From: Planctomycetota bacterium
GTDB taxonomy: Bacteria > Planctomycetota > UBA1135 > JADKAF01
Direction: 5' to 3'
Assembly: GCA_016719295.1 (NCBI GenBank)
Contig: JADKAF010000003.1
Location: forward strand, 1-30,699
Length of the DNA stretch: 30,699 nucleotides
The notes beneath the pieces are model-generated. The model had not been told where the DNA came from. It saw only the letters and a program-made list of their open reading frames with translations, and did not search any database. This document shows, one piece after another, positions 23,019-29,575 of the stretch (positions within the stretch are counted from its first letter, which is position 1; each line of letters starts with the position of its first letter). A program made the position numbers and the translations under genes.

Positions 23019-23344
23019 TGGTTACTCTAAAAGAAGAATACGAAGCCGAGGAGATAGATAATATCGCTCGTTGGTTTCGGGTACACGTAGACGAATACCG
23101 GCACTTTAAATACTCGGAGTCGTCCGGTATTACGCCGAGAGAACAATTACTGGCGTTTATCTATCCGGCTAGTATCGGAGACCTCGGCGACCTACTACAG
23201 TCGCATAACTCCGACTACTTTACCGACGGCTCTATTAACGGAATATCCTATAACGGAAGCGATTTAGTTCTCGACGTTCTACCGATACTCCGAGAGCTAG
23301 ATATAGACCCTAAAACGATAACCGAAGAATATAAGGAGACCTAA
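23018..23344 (+). CDS. Hypothetical protein
   Basis: I placed the start at the ATG at 23018 (108 residues, MVTLKEEYEAEEIDNIARWF) because TGGGAGG lies ten bases upstream and the ATG overlaps the previous stop. An in-frame ATG at 23000 lies before that site. The protein is acidic and mostly helical, with conserved-looking Tyr and Asp in DSDYFTDGS-type loops. No motif or family is recognised. It ends with an AAGGAGA that serves as ribosome site for the next gene. Confidence 0.6.
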   Translation: MVTLKEEYEAEEIDNIARWFRVHVDEYRHFKYSESSGITPREQLLAFIYPASIGDLGDLLQSHNSDYFTDGSINGISYNGSDLVLDVLPILRELDIDPKTITEEYKET

Positions 23345-23347
23345 ATT

Positions 23348-23740
23348 ATGGCTAGTAAAGTTAAACTTCGAGATATGGTCGAGACCGTCCTAAAAGATAA
23401 CGAGGAGACTCGTAATAGCGATATTAAGCTAACTATAGCTATCTGGATTAAATACTATCCGGACTACGTACTCGATACGTCGCAAGGCGATAAGAGCGGT
23501 ATATTCCTCGACGCTCTCTTTATCCTACCTCGGGAAGATAACGTAAAACGGATTCGAGCTAAGATACAGAACGAAGAAAAGAAGTACCTACCGACCGACC
23601 CCGAAGTCCGGCGTAAGCGAAAAATCTCCGAGGAGGAGTGGTACGACTATCTCGGGTACGCTCGAACTAATCCTAATCAAACCGAACTAGGCGGAGAGAT
23701 TCCGTCCGCTCCTAAAGCGGTAAGTTGGCTAAATGATTAG
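23348..23740 (+). CDS. Hypothetical phage protein
   Basis: This 130-residue protein begins ASKVKLRDMVETVLKDNEET, has an N-terminal helical domain (about 1-60; LTIAIWIKYYPDYVLD) and a basic middle (VKRIRAKIQNEEKKYLPTD) leading to VRRKRKISEEEWYDYLGY. The pattern resembles small phage proteins that bind DNA or act as replication accessories, but I cannot name a family. AAGGAGA lies eight bases before the ATG. Its end overlaps the next gene by eight bases. Confidence 0.65.
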   Translation: MASKVKLRDMVETVLKDNEETRNSDIKLTIAIWIKYYPDYVLDTSQGDKSGIFLDALFILPREDNVKRIRAKIQNEEKKYLPTDPEVRRKRKISEEEWYDYLGYARTNPNQTELGGEIPSAPKAVSWLND

Positions 23741-23948
23741 GCTAACTATCTACCGGCTCGGAGAGACTATCGAGGTCGAGCTTCCTCTCGACGATAGCTC
23801 TAGCTTCCGTAGTAATACGGTCCAAGTCTACGGACGGATTAACGATAAGGGTATCCGAGAGGATATTCGGTATCGACCCTACTACCGGCGGACGATAGAG
23901 GGAGTTCTAAACGTCTACGCCGAGGAGGAGTTATCGCCTATGGTATAA
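23733..23948 (+). CDS. Small hypothetical protein
   Basis: This 71-residue, beta-rich protein begins MIRLTIYRLGETIEVELPLD, has a basic Tyr/Arg segment (EDIRYRPYYRRTIEG) and ends EEELSPMV. It starts eight bases inside the preceding gene with only a weak ribosome site and is probably coupled to it. No family is recognised. Confidence 0.55.
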   Translation: MIRLTIYRLGETIEVELPLDDSSSFRSNTVQVYGRINDKGIREDIRYRPYYRRTIEGVLNVYAEEELSPMV

Positions 23949-23967
23949 AACGAAAGGACTCGATAAT

Positions 23968-24411
23968 ATAGGAATACTAATAATAATATTCCTACTATTT
24001 TTAGTCGGTATGATTATCTTCGCTATAGTCGTACAGCATTGGTACGTACTACCTCTCTACGGAATCTTTATTATCTTTATCCTAGTTAACGCTCTTAAAG
24101 ATATGACGATTAAGCACCTCGAAGACCTAATCGAGCTACAGTTCGAACTCCTCGAGAATATGTCTAAAGCCGTCGGCGGTAGTAAAATAGTAAAGACCGA
24201 GACTATCGAGTTTAGCGTCGAAAAAGTCTCTAAGGCTAAGAAAGGTAATAAGTCTAATGAAAAACCGAGTAACGAAAATACGCCTAACCTCGGAGGAAGC
24301 CGAAGCCCAAAGAGCCGAAAGCGAAGTACCCCAAAGACCGCTAACGGCAAGGGAACAGGAACAGCTAGCGTTCCGAACAGGAAGTCGAAAGCAACGAAGA
24401 CAAATAGCTAA
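23968..24411 (+). CDS. Membrane-anchored protein with basic tail; non-ATG start suspected
   Basis: From the ATG at 24010 the protein has 133 residues: a membrane segment, a charged helix (HLEDLIELQFELLENMS) and a Lys/Ser/Pro-rich tail. That ATG lacks a ribosome site. The frame is open upstream and adds GILIIIFLLFLVG, a first membrane segment. AAAGGA (23953-23958) is ideally placed for an ATA at 23968. I therefore suspect translation starts there on AUA, or that a former ATG mutated or was miscalled. Two membrane segments (about 2-22 and 28-47 from the ATA) would anchor a cytoplasmic coil and basic tail. The tail overlaps the next gene in another frame. Confidence 0.6.
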   Translation: MGILIIIFLLFLVGMIIFAIVVQHWYVLPLYGIFIIFILVNALKDMTIKHLEDLIELQFELLENMSKAVGGSKIVKTETIEFSVEKVSKAKKGNKSNEKPSNENTPNLGGSRSPKSRKRSTPKTANGKGTGTASVPNRKSKATKTNS

Positions 24412-24502
24412 ACGTAACGGATTCTTTAAAGATAAGTCCGGTACGGCGTGGCGAGAGTCTAATCGTATGATTCGAGAAGAAAGAACCGACGTAGCTTTAT
24501 AG
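24257..24502 (+). CDS. Small basic protein overlapping the preceding gene
   Basis: This 81-residue protein begins MKNRVTKIRLTSEEAEAQRA, then VPQRPLTAREQEQLAFRTGS and RKQRRQIAKRNGFFKDKSG. The first 155 bases overlap the preceding gene in a different frame. The non-overlapping part has normal codon use and continues the same helical basic pattern. AAAGG lies 11 bases before the ATG. Its stop lies inside the stem of the operon terminator. Basic charge suggests nucleic-acid or ribosome binding. Confidence 0.6.
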   Translation: MKNRVTKIRLTSEEAEAQRAESEVPQRPLTAREQEQLAFRTGSRKQRRQIAKRNGFFKDKSGTAWRESNRMIREERTDVAL

Positions 24503-24518
24503 CTCGTCGGTCTTTTTA
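24485..24518 (+). terminator. Rho-independent terminator of the first rightward operon
   Basis: ACCGACG (24485-24491) pairs with CGTCGGT (24505-24511), extended by AGCT/AGCT around a TTAT loop with one bulged T, an 11-bp stem. CTTTTTATT follows. It ends transcription after the 81-aa gene, and the recT promoter begins about 15 bases later. Confidence 0.88.
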
Positions 24519-24530
24519 TTAAGATTACGC

Positions 24531-24560
24531 TTTACAAAATAAGCGATTACGAGTTATACT
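24531..24560 (+). promoter_or_regulatory. Promoter P2 for recT (TTACAA..TAAGCG family)
   Basis: TTTACA (24531-24536) and TATACT (24555-24560) are 18 bases apart, with AATAAGCGATTACG in the spacer as in P1 and P3. It follows directly after a terminator and precedes recT. About 35 bases downstream an AAGAGGCTAACCCTT leads into ATGATG at 24595-24600, resembling a degenerate copy of the extended ribosome box. Confidence 0.65.
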
Positions 24561-24594
24561 AATAATACAACTAATAACTAAGAGGCTAACCCTT

Positions 24595-25644
24595 ATGATG
24601 TAGATAATAAACCACTCCGTATCGCTATAGGGCTATATCCGTTCCGGGAGGTAATAGGAGGTTATCGAACAGAGCCTCGGCGGAGATAACGCCGGTAACT
24701 TTACGACCTCGCTTCTAAGCGTCGTTAATACGAATCCGGTATTACAAGACTGTCCGCCGGAGTCGATTATTAAAGCGGCAATTACCGCCTCGGCGTTATC
24801 GCTACCTATCGACCCTAACCTCGGCTTCGCCTATATAATTCCTTATAATAATAAGGTTAAGACGAAAGAGACCGTACAAAAAGCCGACGGCGGTAGCTTC
24901 GTTCGTACTACCGAGCGTTGGCAAATGACCGCCCAGTTCCAACTAGGCTATAAAGGCTTTATCCAGTTAGCCCAGCGTTCCGGACAATTTAAGCGTATTA
25001 ACGCTACGGACGTTCGAGAGGGAGAATACCTCGGACTCGACCGTCGCTCCGGCGAGATTAACCTAGAGTTCGAGCAAGACGAAGCGAAGCGTTCTAAGCT
25101 AAAGGTCGTCGGCTACCTCGGGTACTTCCGTCTCCTAAACGGATTCGAGAAAGAACTCTATATGTCGGTCGACGAGCTAACCGCCCACGCCAAAAAGTAC
25201 TCTAAGTCGTTCGCTAAGGGTTACGGACTTTGGAACGACCAGTTCGACGTAATGGCTAAGAAGACTGTTCTAAAGCTCCTTATCTCTAAGTACGGAGCGT
25301 TATCTACTACGCTACAGGAAGCTATCCTAGCCGACCAAGCCGCAGTAGAAGAAGACGGCTATAAATACGTCGATAACGACAAGTCGATAGTCGACGATTC
25401 CGACGAAGCTAAAGATAAAGGTAAGTCTGATAAAGAGAACGTAATCGACGGAGAGACCGTCGAGGACGGCGTAGACCAGTCTCCGAAAGAGCCTACCGAA
25501 GCGGAAGCTCCGCAAGCCGAACCAGTCGCCGGAGACCCTCCTAAAGACGAGGCTAAGGCTACTACTCCCGAGGAGACCCCGAAAGAAAAGCTAGCTCGTA
25601 AAATCGCCGAGTCTAAGGCTCGTCGGGAAGCGGATAAAAAATAA
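24595..25644 (+). CDS. recT: RecT-family single-strand annealing protein, 5' end disrupted
   Basis: The conserved body is intact from about 24658: GDNAGNFTTSLLSVVNTNP, ITASALSLPIDPNLGFAYII, QLGYKGFIQLAQRSGQFKRI, then LNGFEKELYM and FDVMAKKTVLKLLISKYG. These are hallmarks of RecT/Bet-type annealases, followed by an acidic Glu/Pro/Lys tail. RecT anneals complementary ssDNA during phage recombination. The start is a problem. The promoter and a ribosome-like box point to ATG at 24595, but that frame hits TAG at once and further stops to 24657. The missing N-terminus (DNKPLRIAIGLYPFREVI) is readable one frame over. An intact gene would need two compensating indels; translation otherwise must begin at a non-ATG codon or at the ATG at 24925, losing conserved residues. 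Confidence 0.8.
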
Positions 25645-25838
25645 TGAATATCGAGACTAAAAACGGTAATATCGTATTTAAGAATCGTATCGCTCTCGAC
25701 GACTTCGGCGAAGCCCTAGACCTTTACGACCGACTAATAAAGCTAATATCCGGAGACGATAATAAGACCGTAACTTTTAAGGAGTTTACGGACTGGCTCG
25801 CTACTACGGACTACGTAACGGTCGAGGAGGCTAAGTAA
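25644..25838 (+). CDS. Small acidic protein of the recombination operon
   Basis: This 64-residue acidic protein begins MNIETKNGNIVFKNRIALDD and continues with an amphipathic helix (GEALDLYDRLIKLISG). Its start overlaps the recT stop and its stop overlaps the next start (TAATG), so all three are coupled. No family is recognised; a recT accessory role is suggested only by position. Confidence 0.6.
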   Translation: MNIETKNGNIVFKNRIALDDFGEALDLYDRLIKLISGDDNKTVTFKEFTDWLATTDYVTVEEAK

Positions 25839-26003
25839 TGCGACTATTGGTAGTTGACTGGTCGCCGACGGTAAGCGTGGATTCCGAAGCCTATCGACGA
25901 GTTCGAGAAGTTCTCTAAAAGCGGTAAGATGTCGCTACTAGACCTAATCGCTTTTTCGGAGATAGAGCGGAAGCACGAGATTAGTAAGCTTAATAAAAAA
26001 TAA
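25838..26003 (+). pseudogene. Small gene broken by a one-base frameshift
   Basis: From the ATG at 25838 the frame reads MRLLVVDWSPTVS and then stops after 26 codons. A base out of frame, the sequence continues WIPKPIDEFEKFSKSGKMSL and runs to TAA at 26001-26003 (ending EISKLNKK). Total length is one base over a multiple of three, so a single extra base near 25875-25880 would explain it. The repaired product would have about 54 residues. The break is either real or a consensus error. Function is unknown. Confidence 0.5.
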
Positions 26004-26006
26004 AGC

Positions 26007-26035
26007 TTTACAACTAAGCGTTTACGATATAAACT
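26007..26035 (+). promoter_or_regulatory. Promoter P3 for the nuclease-FtsK gene
   Basis: TTTACA (26007-26012) and TAAACT (26030-26035) are 17 bases apart, with ACTAAGCGTTTACG in the spacer as in P1 and P2. It stands 35 bases before a perfect TAGGAGACCAGCCCT and the ATG at 26070. The preceding gene end forms an AAGCTT..AAGCTT inverted repeat overlapping the -35 region. Confidence 0.65.
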
Positions 26036-26069
26036 AAGAGAGTCATAAACTAAATAGGAGACCAGCCCT

Positions 26070-28100
26070 ATGGAACCACAAATAGACTACTGGAGTTACT
26101 CTAGTATGTCGGCGTTACTAAGTAATCCGCTAAACTTTAAGAAGAAGTATATCCTTAAAGTTTACGACGACCCTATGAGCCCTAGCGGAGTCGTCGGTAC
26201 GGCTTGCCATAAGGTAGCCGAGGCGTACTTCGGGAACGGTAAAGACGAAGCCGAGAGTATCCAAGCCGGATACGACTATATCGACTCCGTTAGCCATACC
26301 GAGATAGATTACGGTAAGACCGGCTCTAAAGAGAAAATACTAAAAGACTTCGAACAAGCTACCCGATTCTTCTTCGAGGAGCTTCCGCAGTATCACGAGA
26401 TACTAGGAGTCGAATACTCGATTACTACCGAGATTCAGACTATAGACGGTAATACGCTACCTTTACCGGCGAAAGCTAAAATCGACTTAATCTCTAGGAA
26501 TAAACTCTCCGAGATAGAGGTCGTCGACTGGAAGTTTACGAAAGGCTATACCGACCCCGACGTAACGGACTTCGGTAAGTTCTTACAGGCTATGTTCTAC
26601 TACCATATCGTTAAAGCGAAGTTCGGCGAAGCTCCGGCTCGAGTTATCTTCCGAGAGTGTAAAATCTCTAAGAATAAAGATAATACTCCGCAGATACAGG
26701 ACTACGTAATCGACTTTAAAGAGGGAACGATTTACGGCGACTTCGCTACGTTCTATAAGCTCTATAACGATACGACGAAGTGTATTAGCTCTCCGGCTTC
26801 TATCTACCTACCGAATCCTAACGACTACTTTAACGGACAAAACTCGTTCGATAGCTTCCGTATGGGAATTATCGGTACGGAAGCTCCGGTAGCCGTTAAG
26901 CATAAGGTAGAGCAAAAGACTTTCGTCGATAAGAACTACGTCGCCTCCGCTACCGAGCGAGTCGAGAATAAGGACTTATCGGACGAGGAGCGTATCCGCT
27001 TTAAGCTACAAGAGTTCGCTATGCCGGTCGAGATGTCCGAGACTTTCGTCGGAGCGTCGGTTACGAAGTATACTCTAAAGCCGAGCCGAGGTATCCCGAT
27101 GTCGAAAATATCCCGAGTCGGTAACGATATAGCTCTCGCTCTAGGAGCGGAGAGCGTACGTATCGAAGCTCCGATTCGAGGTACGAACCTCGTCGGTATC
27201 GAAGTACCGTCTAAGAACCGAAAGCGAGTCGACCTCGTAGAGTCGCACTATCAGAAAGGAACGACGAATATCCCTATCGGAATCGACGTATTCGGTAAGG
27301 TCCACTATAAAGACCTCGCCGATATGCCTCACTTACTAATAGCCGGAGCTACCGGTAGCGGTAAATCCGTAATGCTAAACGTAATCCTAACCGCTCTAAC
27401 GAAGCAGAACTCGCCGGACGCTCTAAAGCTAATCCTAGTCGACCCGAAAGAAGTCGAGCTAGCCGGATACTCTAAGTTAAAGCACCTCGACCGACCTATC
27501 GTTACTACGAACGCCGGAGCTATCGAGGTAGTCGATTACGCCGTTAAGCTAATGGAAGACCGCTATAAGGTACTCGCTAAAGCCGGAGTAAAGAACCTCG
27601 AGGAGTATAACGCTAAGAACGCTCCGCTCCCTCGCTACGTCGTTCTAATCGACGAGTTCGCCGACTTAATGATGTCGGCTAAGAAGCAAGGCTCGACCGA
27701 CCTCGATATAAAGGCGTTTACGAATCAGATTAACCAGTTAGCCGCATTTAAGCTACTAGCCGGTAAGAAGATTACCCAGAAAGACGTATCCGGTCTAATT
27801 AAGGAACTTAAAGAGGACGCTCTACCCGACGTAGAGACCTCGATTATCCGAATCGCTCAGAAAGCCCGAGCGGTAGGTATCCACTTAATACTAGCGACAC
27901 AGCGACCGTCGGCGGACGTAGTTACCGGTCTAATTAAAGCGAATATCCCGACTAAGATAGCGTTCGCTACGACTTCGGAAGTTAACTCTCGAATTATCCT
28001 CGACGAGTCCGGAGCGGAAGAACTAATCGGTAAAGGCGATATGCTATTCCAAGACCCGAACTCCCGAGACCTTAAACGGTTACAGGGATTGTATATTTAG
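26070..28100 (+). CDS. RecB/Cas4-type nuclease fused to FtsK DNA translocase
   Basis: This 676-residue fusion has an N-terminal PD-(D/E)XK nuclease (about 5-200) with H47/E51 (GTACHKVAEAYF), D139 (KIDLI), D153/K155 (VVDWKF) and the QAMFYYH motif at 173-179. A full FtsK alpha-beta motor follows (about 315-676): SKISRVGNDIALALGAESVR, IEAPIRGTNLVGIEVP, Walker A GATGSGKS 426-433, Walker B VVLIDEFADL with D528/E529, LATQRPS 608-614, and GGAEQL-like ESGAEELIGKGDMLF. An extra segment of about 48 residues lies between Walker B and IIRIAQKARAVGIH. The gamma DNA-reading domain is missing: it stops after RLQGLYI. Own promoter and strong ribosome box. Probable role: ATP-driven DNA end resection supplying ssDNA to RecT. 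Confidence 0.85.
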   Translation: MEPQIDYWSYSSMSALLSNPLNFKKKYILKVYDDPMSPSGVVGTACHKVAEAYFGNGKDEAESIQAGYDYIDSVSHTEIDYGKTGSKEKILKDFEQATRFFFEELPQYHEILGVEYSITTEIQTIDGNTLPLPAKAKIDLISRNKLSEIEVVDWKFTKGYTDPDVTDFGKFLQAMFYYHIVKAKFGEAPARVIFRECKISKNKDNTPQIQDYVIDFKEGTIYGDFATFYKLYNDTTKCISSPASIYLPNPNDYFNGQNSFDSFRMGIIGTEAPVAVKHKVEQKTFVDKNYVASATERVENKDLSDEERIRFKLQEFAMPVEMSETFVGASVTKYTLKPSRGIPMSKISRVGNDIALALGAESVRIEAPIRGTNLVGIEVPSKNRKRVDLVESHYQKGTTNIPIGIDVFGKVHYKDLADMPHLLIAGATGSGKSVMLNVILTALTKQNSPDALKLILVDPKEVELAGYSKLKHLDRPIVTTNAGAIEVVDYAVKLMEDRYKVLAKAGVKNLEEYNAKNAPLPRYVVLIDEFADLMMSAKKQGSTDLDIKAFTNQINQLAAFKLLAGKKITQKDVSGLIKELKEDALPDVETSIIRIAQKARAVGIHLILATQRPSADVVTGLIKANIPTKIAFATTSEVNSRIILDESGAEELIGKGDMLFQDPNSRDLKRLQGLYI

Positions 28101-28135
28101 GCTATTAAAAAAATCAGATAAAGGAGATTACTAAA

Positions 28136-28339
28136 ATGGCAGGAACAAAGTTAGGCGGTAAAAAAGCCGCAGAAAAGAATCTAGCGAACGACCCGAACTT
28201 TTACCGACGTATCGGAGCTATCGGCGGTCGTAACGGTAATACCGGCGGATTCGCCGCAAACCCCGAACTCGCTCGTATCGCCGGAGCGAAAGGCGGTAAA
28301 ATAAGTAGGCGTACTAAAAAAGTTAGCGTAGGAGTATAA
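28136..28339 (+). CDS. KGG-type small basic protein, copy 1
   Basis: This 67-residue protein carries repeated Gly-Gly motifs: GTKLGGKKAAEKNLANDPNF, RIGAIGGRNGNTGGFAANPE and RIAGAKGGKISRRTKK. It belongs to the KGG-motif (con-10/general stress-like) small proteins that many phages and bacteria encode. AAAGGAGA precedes the ATG at a normal distance. Function is uncertain; the basic composition suggests nucleic-acid binding. A second, diverged copy follows directly. Confidence 0.75.
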   Translation: MAGTKLGGKKAAEKNLANDPNFYRRIGAIGGRNGNTGGFAANPELARIAGAKGGKISRRTKKVSVGV

Positions 28340-28343
28340 GACT

Positions 28344-28550
28344 ATGGGAGGTACTATAAATGGCGGTAAGAAAATCAAAGAAAAGCTTACTCGAGACGAC
28401 CCTGATTACTATCGTAAGATTCGTTCTAAGCGTAAAAGCTACCCTAAGCACTCGGGGCAATTCGACCCCGAGACGGCTAAGGAAGCCGGAGCTAAAGGCG
28501 GAGAAAAAAGCCGTCGACCGAAAGCGAAAAAGCTCCCTCGAAAAGTTTAA
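28344..28550 (+). CDS. KGG-type small basic protein, copy 2
   Basis: This 68-residue paralogue of the preceding protein has matching blocks: GGTINGGKKIKEKLTRDDPD, YYRKIRSKRK, and DPETAKEAGAKGGEKSRRPK. The central Gly-rich segment is replaced by Lys/Ser/Tyr residues, so the two copies have diverged in the middle only. AGGAG inside the end of copy 1 serves as its ribosome site, so the two are translated in tandem. Confidence 0.65.
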   Translation: MGGTINGGKKIKEKLTRDDPDYYRKIRSKRKSYPKHSGQFDPETAKEAGAKGGEKSRRPKAKKLPRKV

Positions 28551-28612
28551 ACTAAAGTTCGAACCTCTAGCTTCCGAGCTAGATATAAGAAAAAGGGTAC
28601 GGAGGGTAAAAC

Positions 28613-28777
28613 GTGAAAAAAAGTCTAAAAATACTAAGTAAGATTATCGTAGGAATCCTAGCGTTCCTCGGACTAATCTTTATCGCTTTAATAATTTACT
28701 GGTATCCGGTTATAGATAGATTCGTTAACTGGTGCGAGTATTATCCGCAGTCGGTATCCGACTGTAGAGAGGAATAA
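28613..28777 (+). CDS. Small single-span membrane protein (GTG start)
   Basis: This 54-residue protein, MKKSLKILSKIIVGILAFLG and onward, has one membrane span (about 10-30) and a short outer region ending with two cysteines (WCEYYPQSVSDCREE). The start is GTG, supported by GGAGG seven bases upstream. No family is recognised. It lies directly before another small exported protein, so the two may act together at the envelope. Confidence 0.65.
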   Translation: MKKSLKILSKIIVGILAFLGLIFIALIIYWYPVIDRFVNWCEYYPQSVSDCREE

Positions 28778-28785
28778 CTACTACT

Positions 28786-29172
28786 ATGAAAAATAAGCTA
28801 CTACTAATCCCTCTAACGGCGTTCGCTATCGTTACGGCTCTCGTACTCGCTCCTATCGGCTTCGAGCCGGTAGAGCCTACGAGTGCGGCTTCCGAGACCG
28901 AAAAGCTACCGGAGCGAATCCCCTTTACTAATAAGCCGGTCGTAGCCGGAGACCCCGAGAGCTATATCGGTACGTACGGACAATGTCCGTTTTACGAGAA
29001 CGCTATGGAGAAAGGCTGTTACCCTCCGTCCGATATTACCTGTAACGCCGACTGGTCTAAGTGCGAACTAAAGAAAGAAAGCGAGCCGACTAATGTTATT
29101 AGCGAACCTAACGATACTCGGAGTACCCCGAGTAAAGAAGAACAACCAAGCGGTTGTTTTAGCTCGAAGTAA
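28786..29172 (+). CDS. Secreted or membrane-anchored Cys-containing protein
   Basis: This 128-residue protein has an N-terminal signal-type segment (MKNKLLLIPLTAFAIVTALV; possible cleavage near TSAAS) and a short extracytoplasmic domain with five cysteines (GQCPFYENAMEKGCYPP, TCNADWSKCEL, SGCF). The tail is Pro/Ser/Glu-rich. The last 80 bases overlap the rusA start in another frame. No family is recognised; a host-surface or superinfection-related role is possible. The ribosome site (GAGAGGAA) is rather distant. Confidence 0.6.
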   Translation: MKNKLLLIPLTAFAIVTALVLAPIGFEPVEPTSAASETEKLPERIPFTNKPVVAGDPESYIGTYGQCPFYENAMEKGCYPPSDITCNADWSKCELKKESEPTNVISEPNDTRSTPSKEEQPSGCFSSK

Positions 29173-29575
29173 GACCGGTAAGTACTACCCGAAAAAGGTC
29201 GATACGAAAGCCTATAAACAATGGCATAAAGACGCTATACCGCAGATTAACCTACAGAAGCCGAGTATCGAGATAGACTTTCCGGTTAACCTCGCCTGTC
29301 GCTTCTATATGGATACTACCGGTAAAGTCGACCTATCGGCTCTCTACGAGGGAATACAGGACGTACTCGTCGAGCTAAACGTCTTAACGGACGATAACTA
29401 TACTATCGTCGCTAGCCACGACGGAAGCGGAGTCTACGTCGACCGAGAGAATCCTCGTATGGAGATAGAGATTACCTCGAAGCTCGACGACGCTCGTATT
29501 ACTCAACCGGAGACGATTAAGTTTATCGAGAAAGCGAAGCGAGAAAAAGATAATAAAGAGGAGATTCCGTTCTAA
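29093..29575 (+). CDS. rusA: RusA-family Holliday junction resolvase
   Basis: This 160-residue protein shows the RusA layout: LTILGVPRVKKNN at the start, KYYPKK..YKQWHKDA, the strand VNLACRFYMD, then KVDLSALYEGIQDVLVELNV and DD at 100-101 (LTDDNYTIVASHDGSG), ending VDRENPRMEIEI. D80, D90 and D100/D101 match the acidic metal-binding residues; the second Asp of the classic DLDN motif is Ser82 here, a variant seen in other phage RusA-like proteins. It resolves recombination or replication junctions, fitting the recT and nuclease-FtsK module. The start lies in the preceding gene. Confidence 0.85.
   Translation: MLLANLTILGVPRVKKNNQAVVLARSKTGKYYPKKVDTKAYKQWHKDAIPQINLQKPSIEIDFPVNLACRFYMDTTGKVDLSALYEGIQDVLVELNVLTDDNYTIVASHDGSGVYVDRENPRMEIEITSKLDDARITQPETIKFIEKAKREKDNKEEIPF

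Noticed and set aside
24057..24350. Leucine-rich minus-strand frame
   Set aside because: Antisense to two overlapping genes in the rightward operon; no ribosome site.
25838..26003. Programmed frameshift in the small gene
   Set aside because: No slippery heptamer or downstream structure at the break, so a mutation or consensus error is more likely.
26070..28100. Host chromosome FtsK picked up by misassembly
   Set aside because: The N-terminal nuclease replaces the membrane domain, gamma is missing, and the gene has the phage promoter, ribosome box and composition.
28360..28641. 93-codon Lys/Arg-rich frame overlapping the second KGG gene
   Set aside because: Most of it is an out-of-frame reading of the KGG gene, and it would run through the GTG start and ribosome site of the 54-aa membrane protein.
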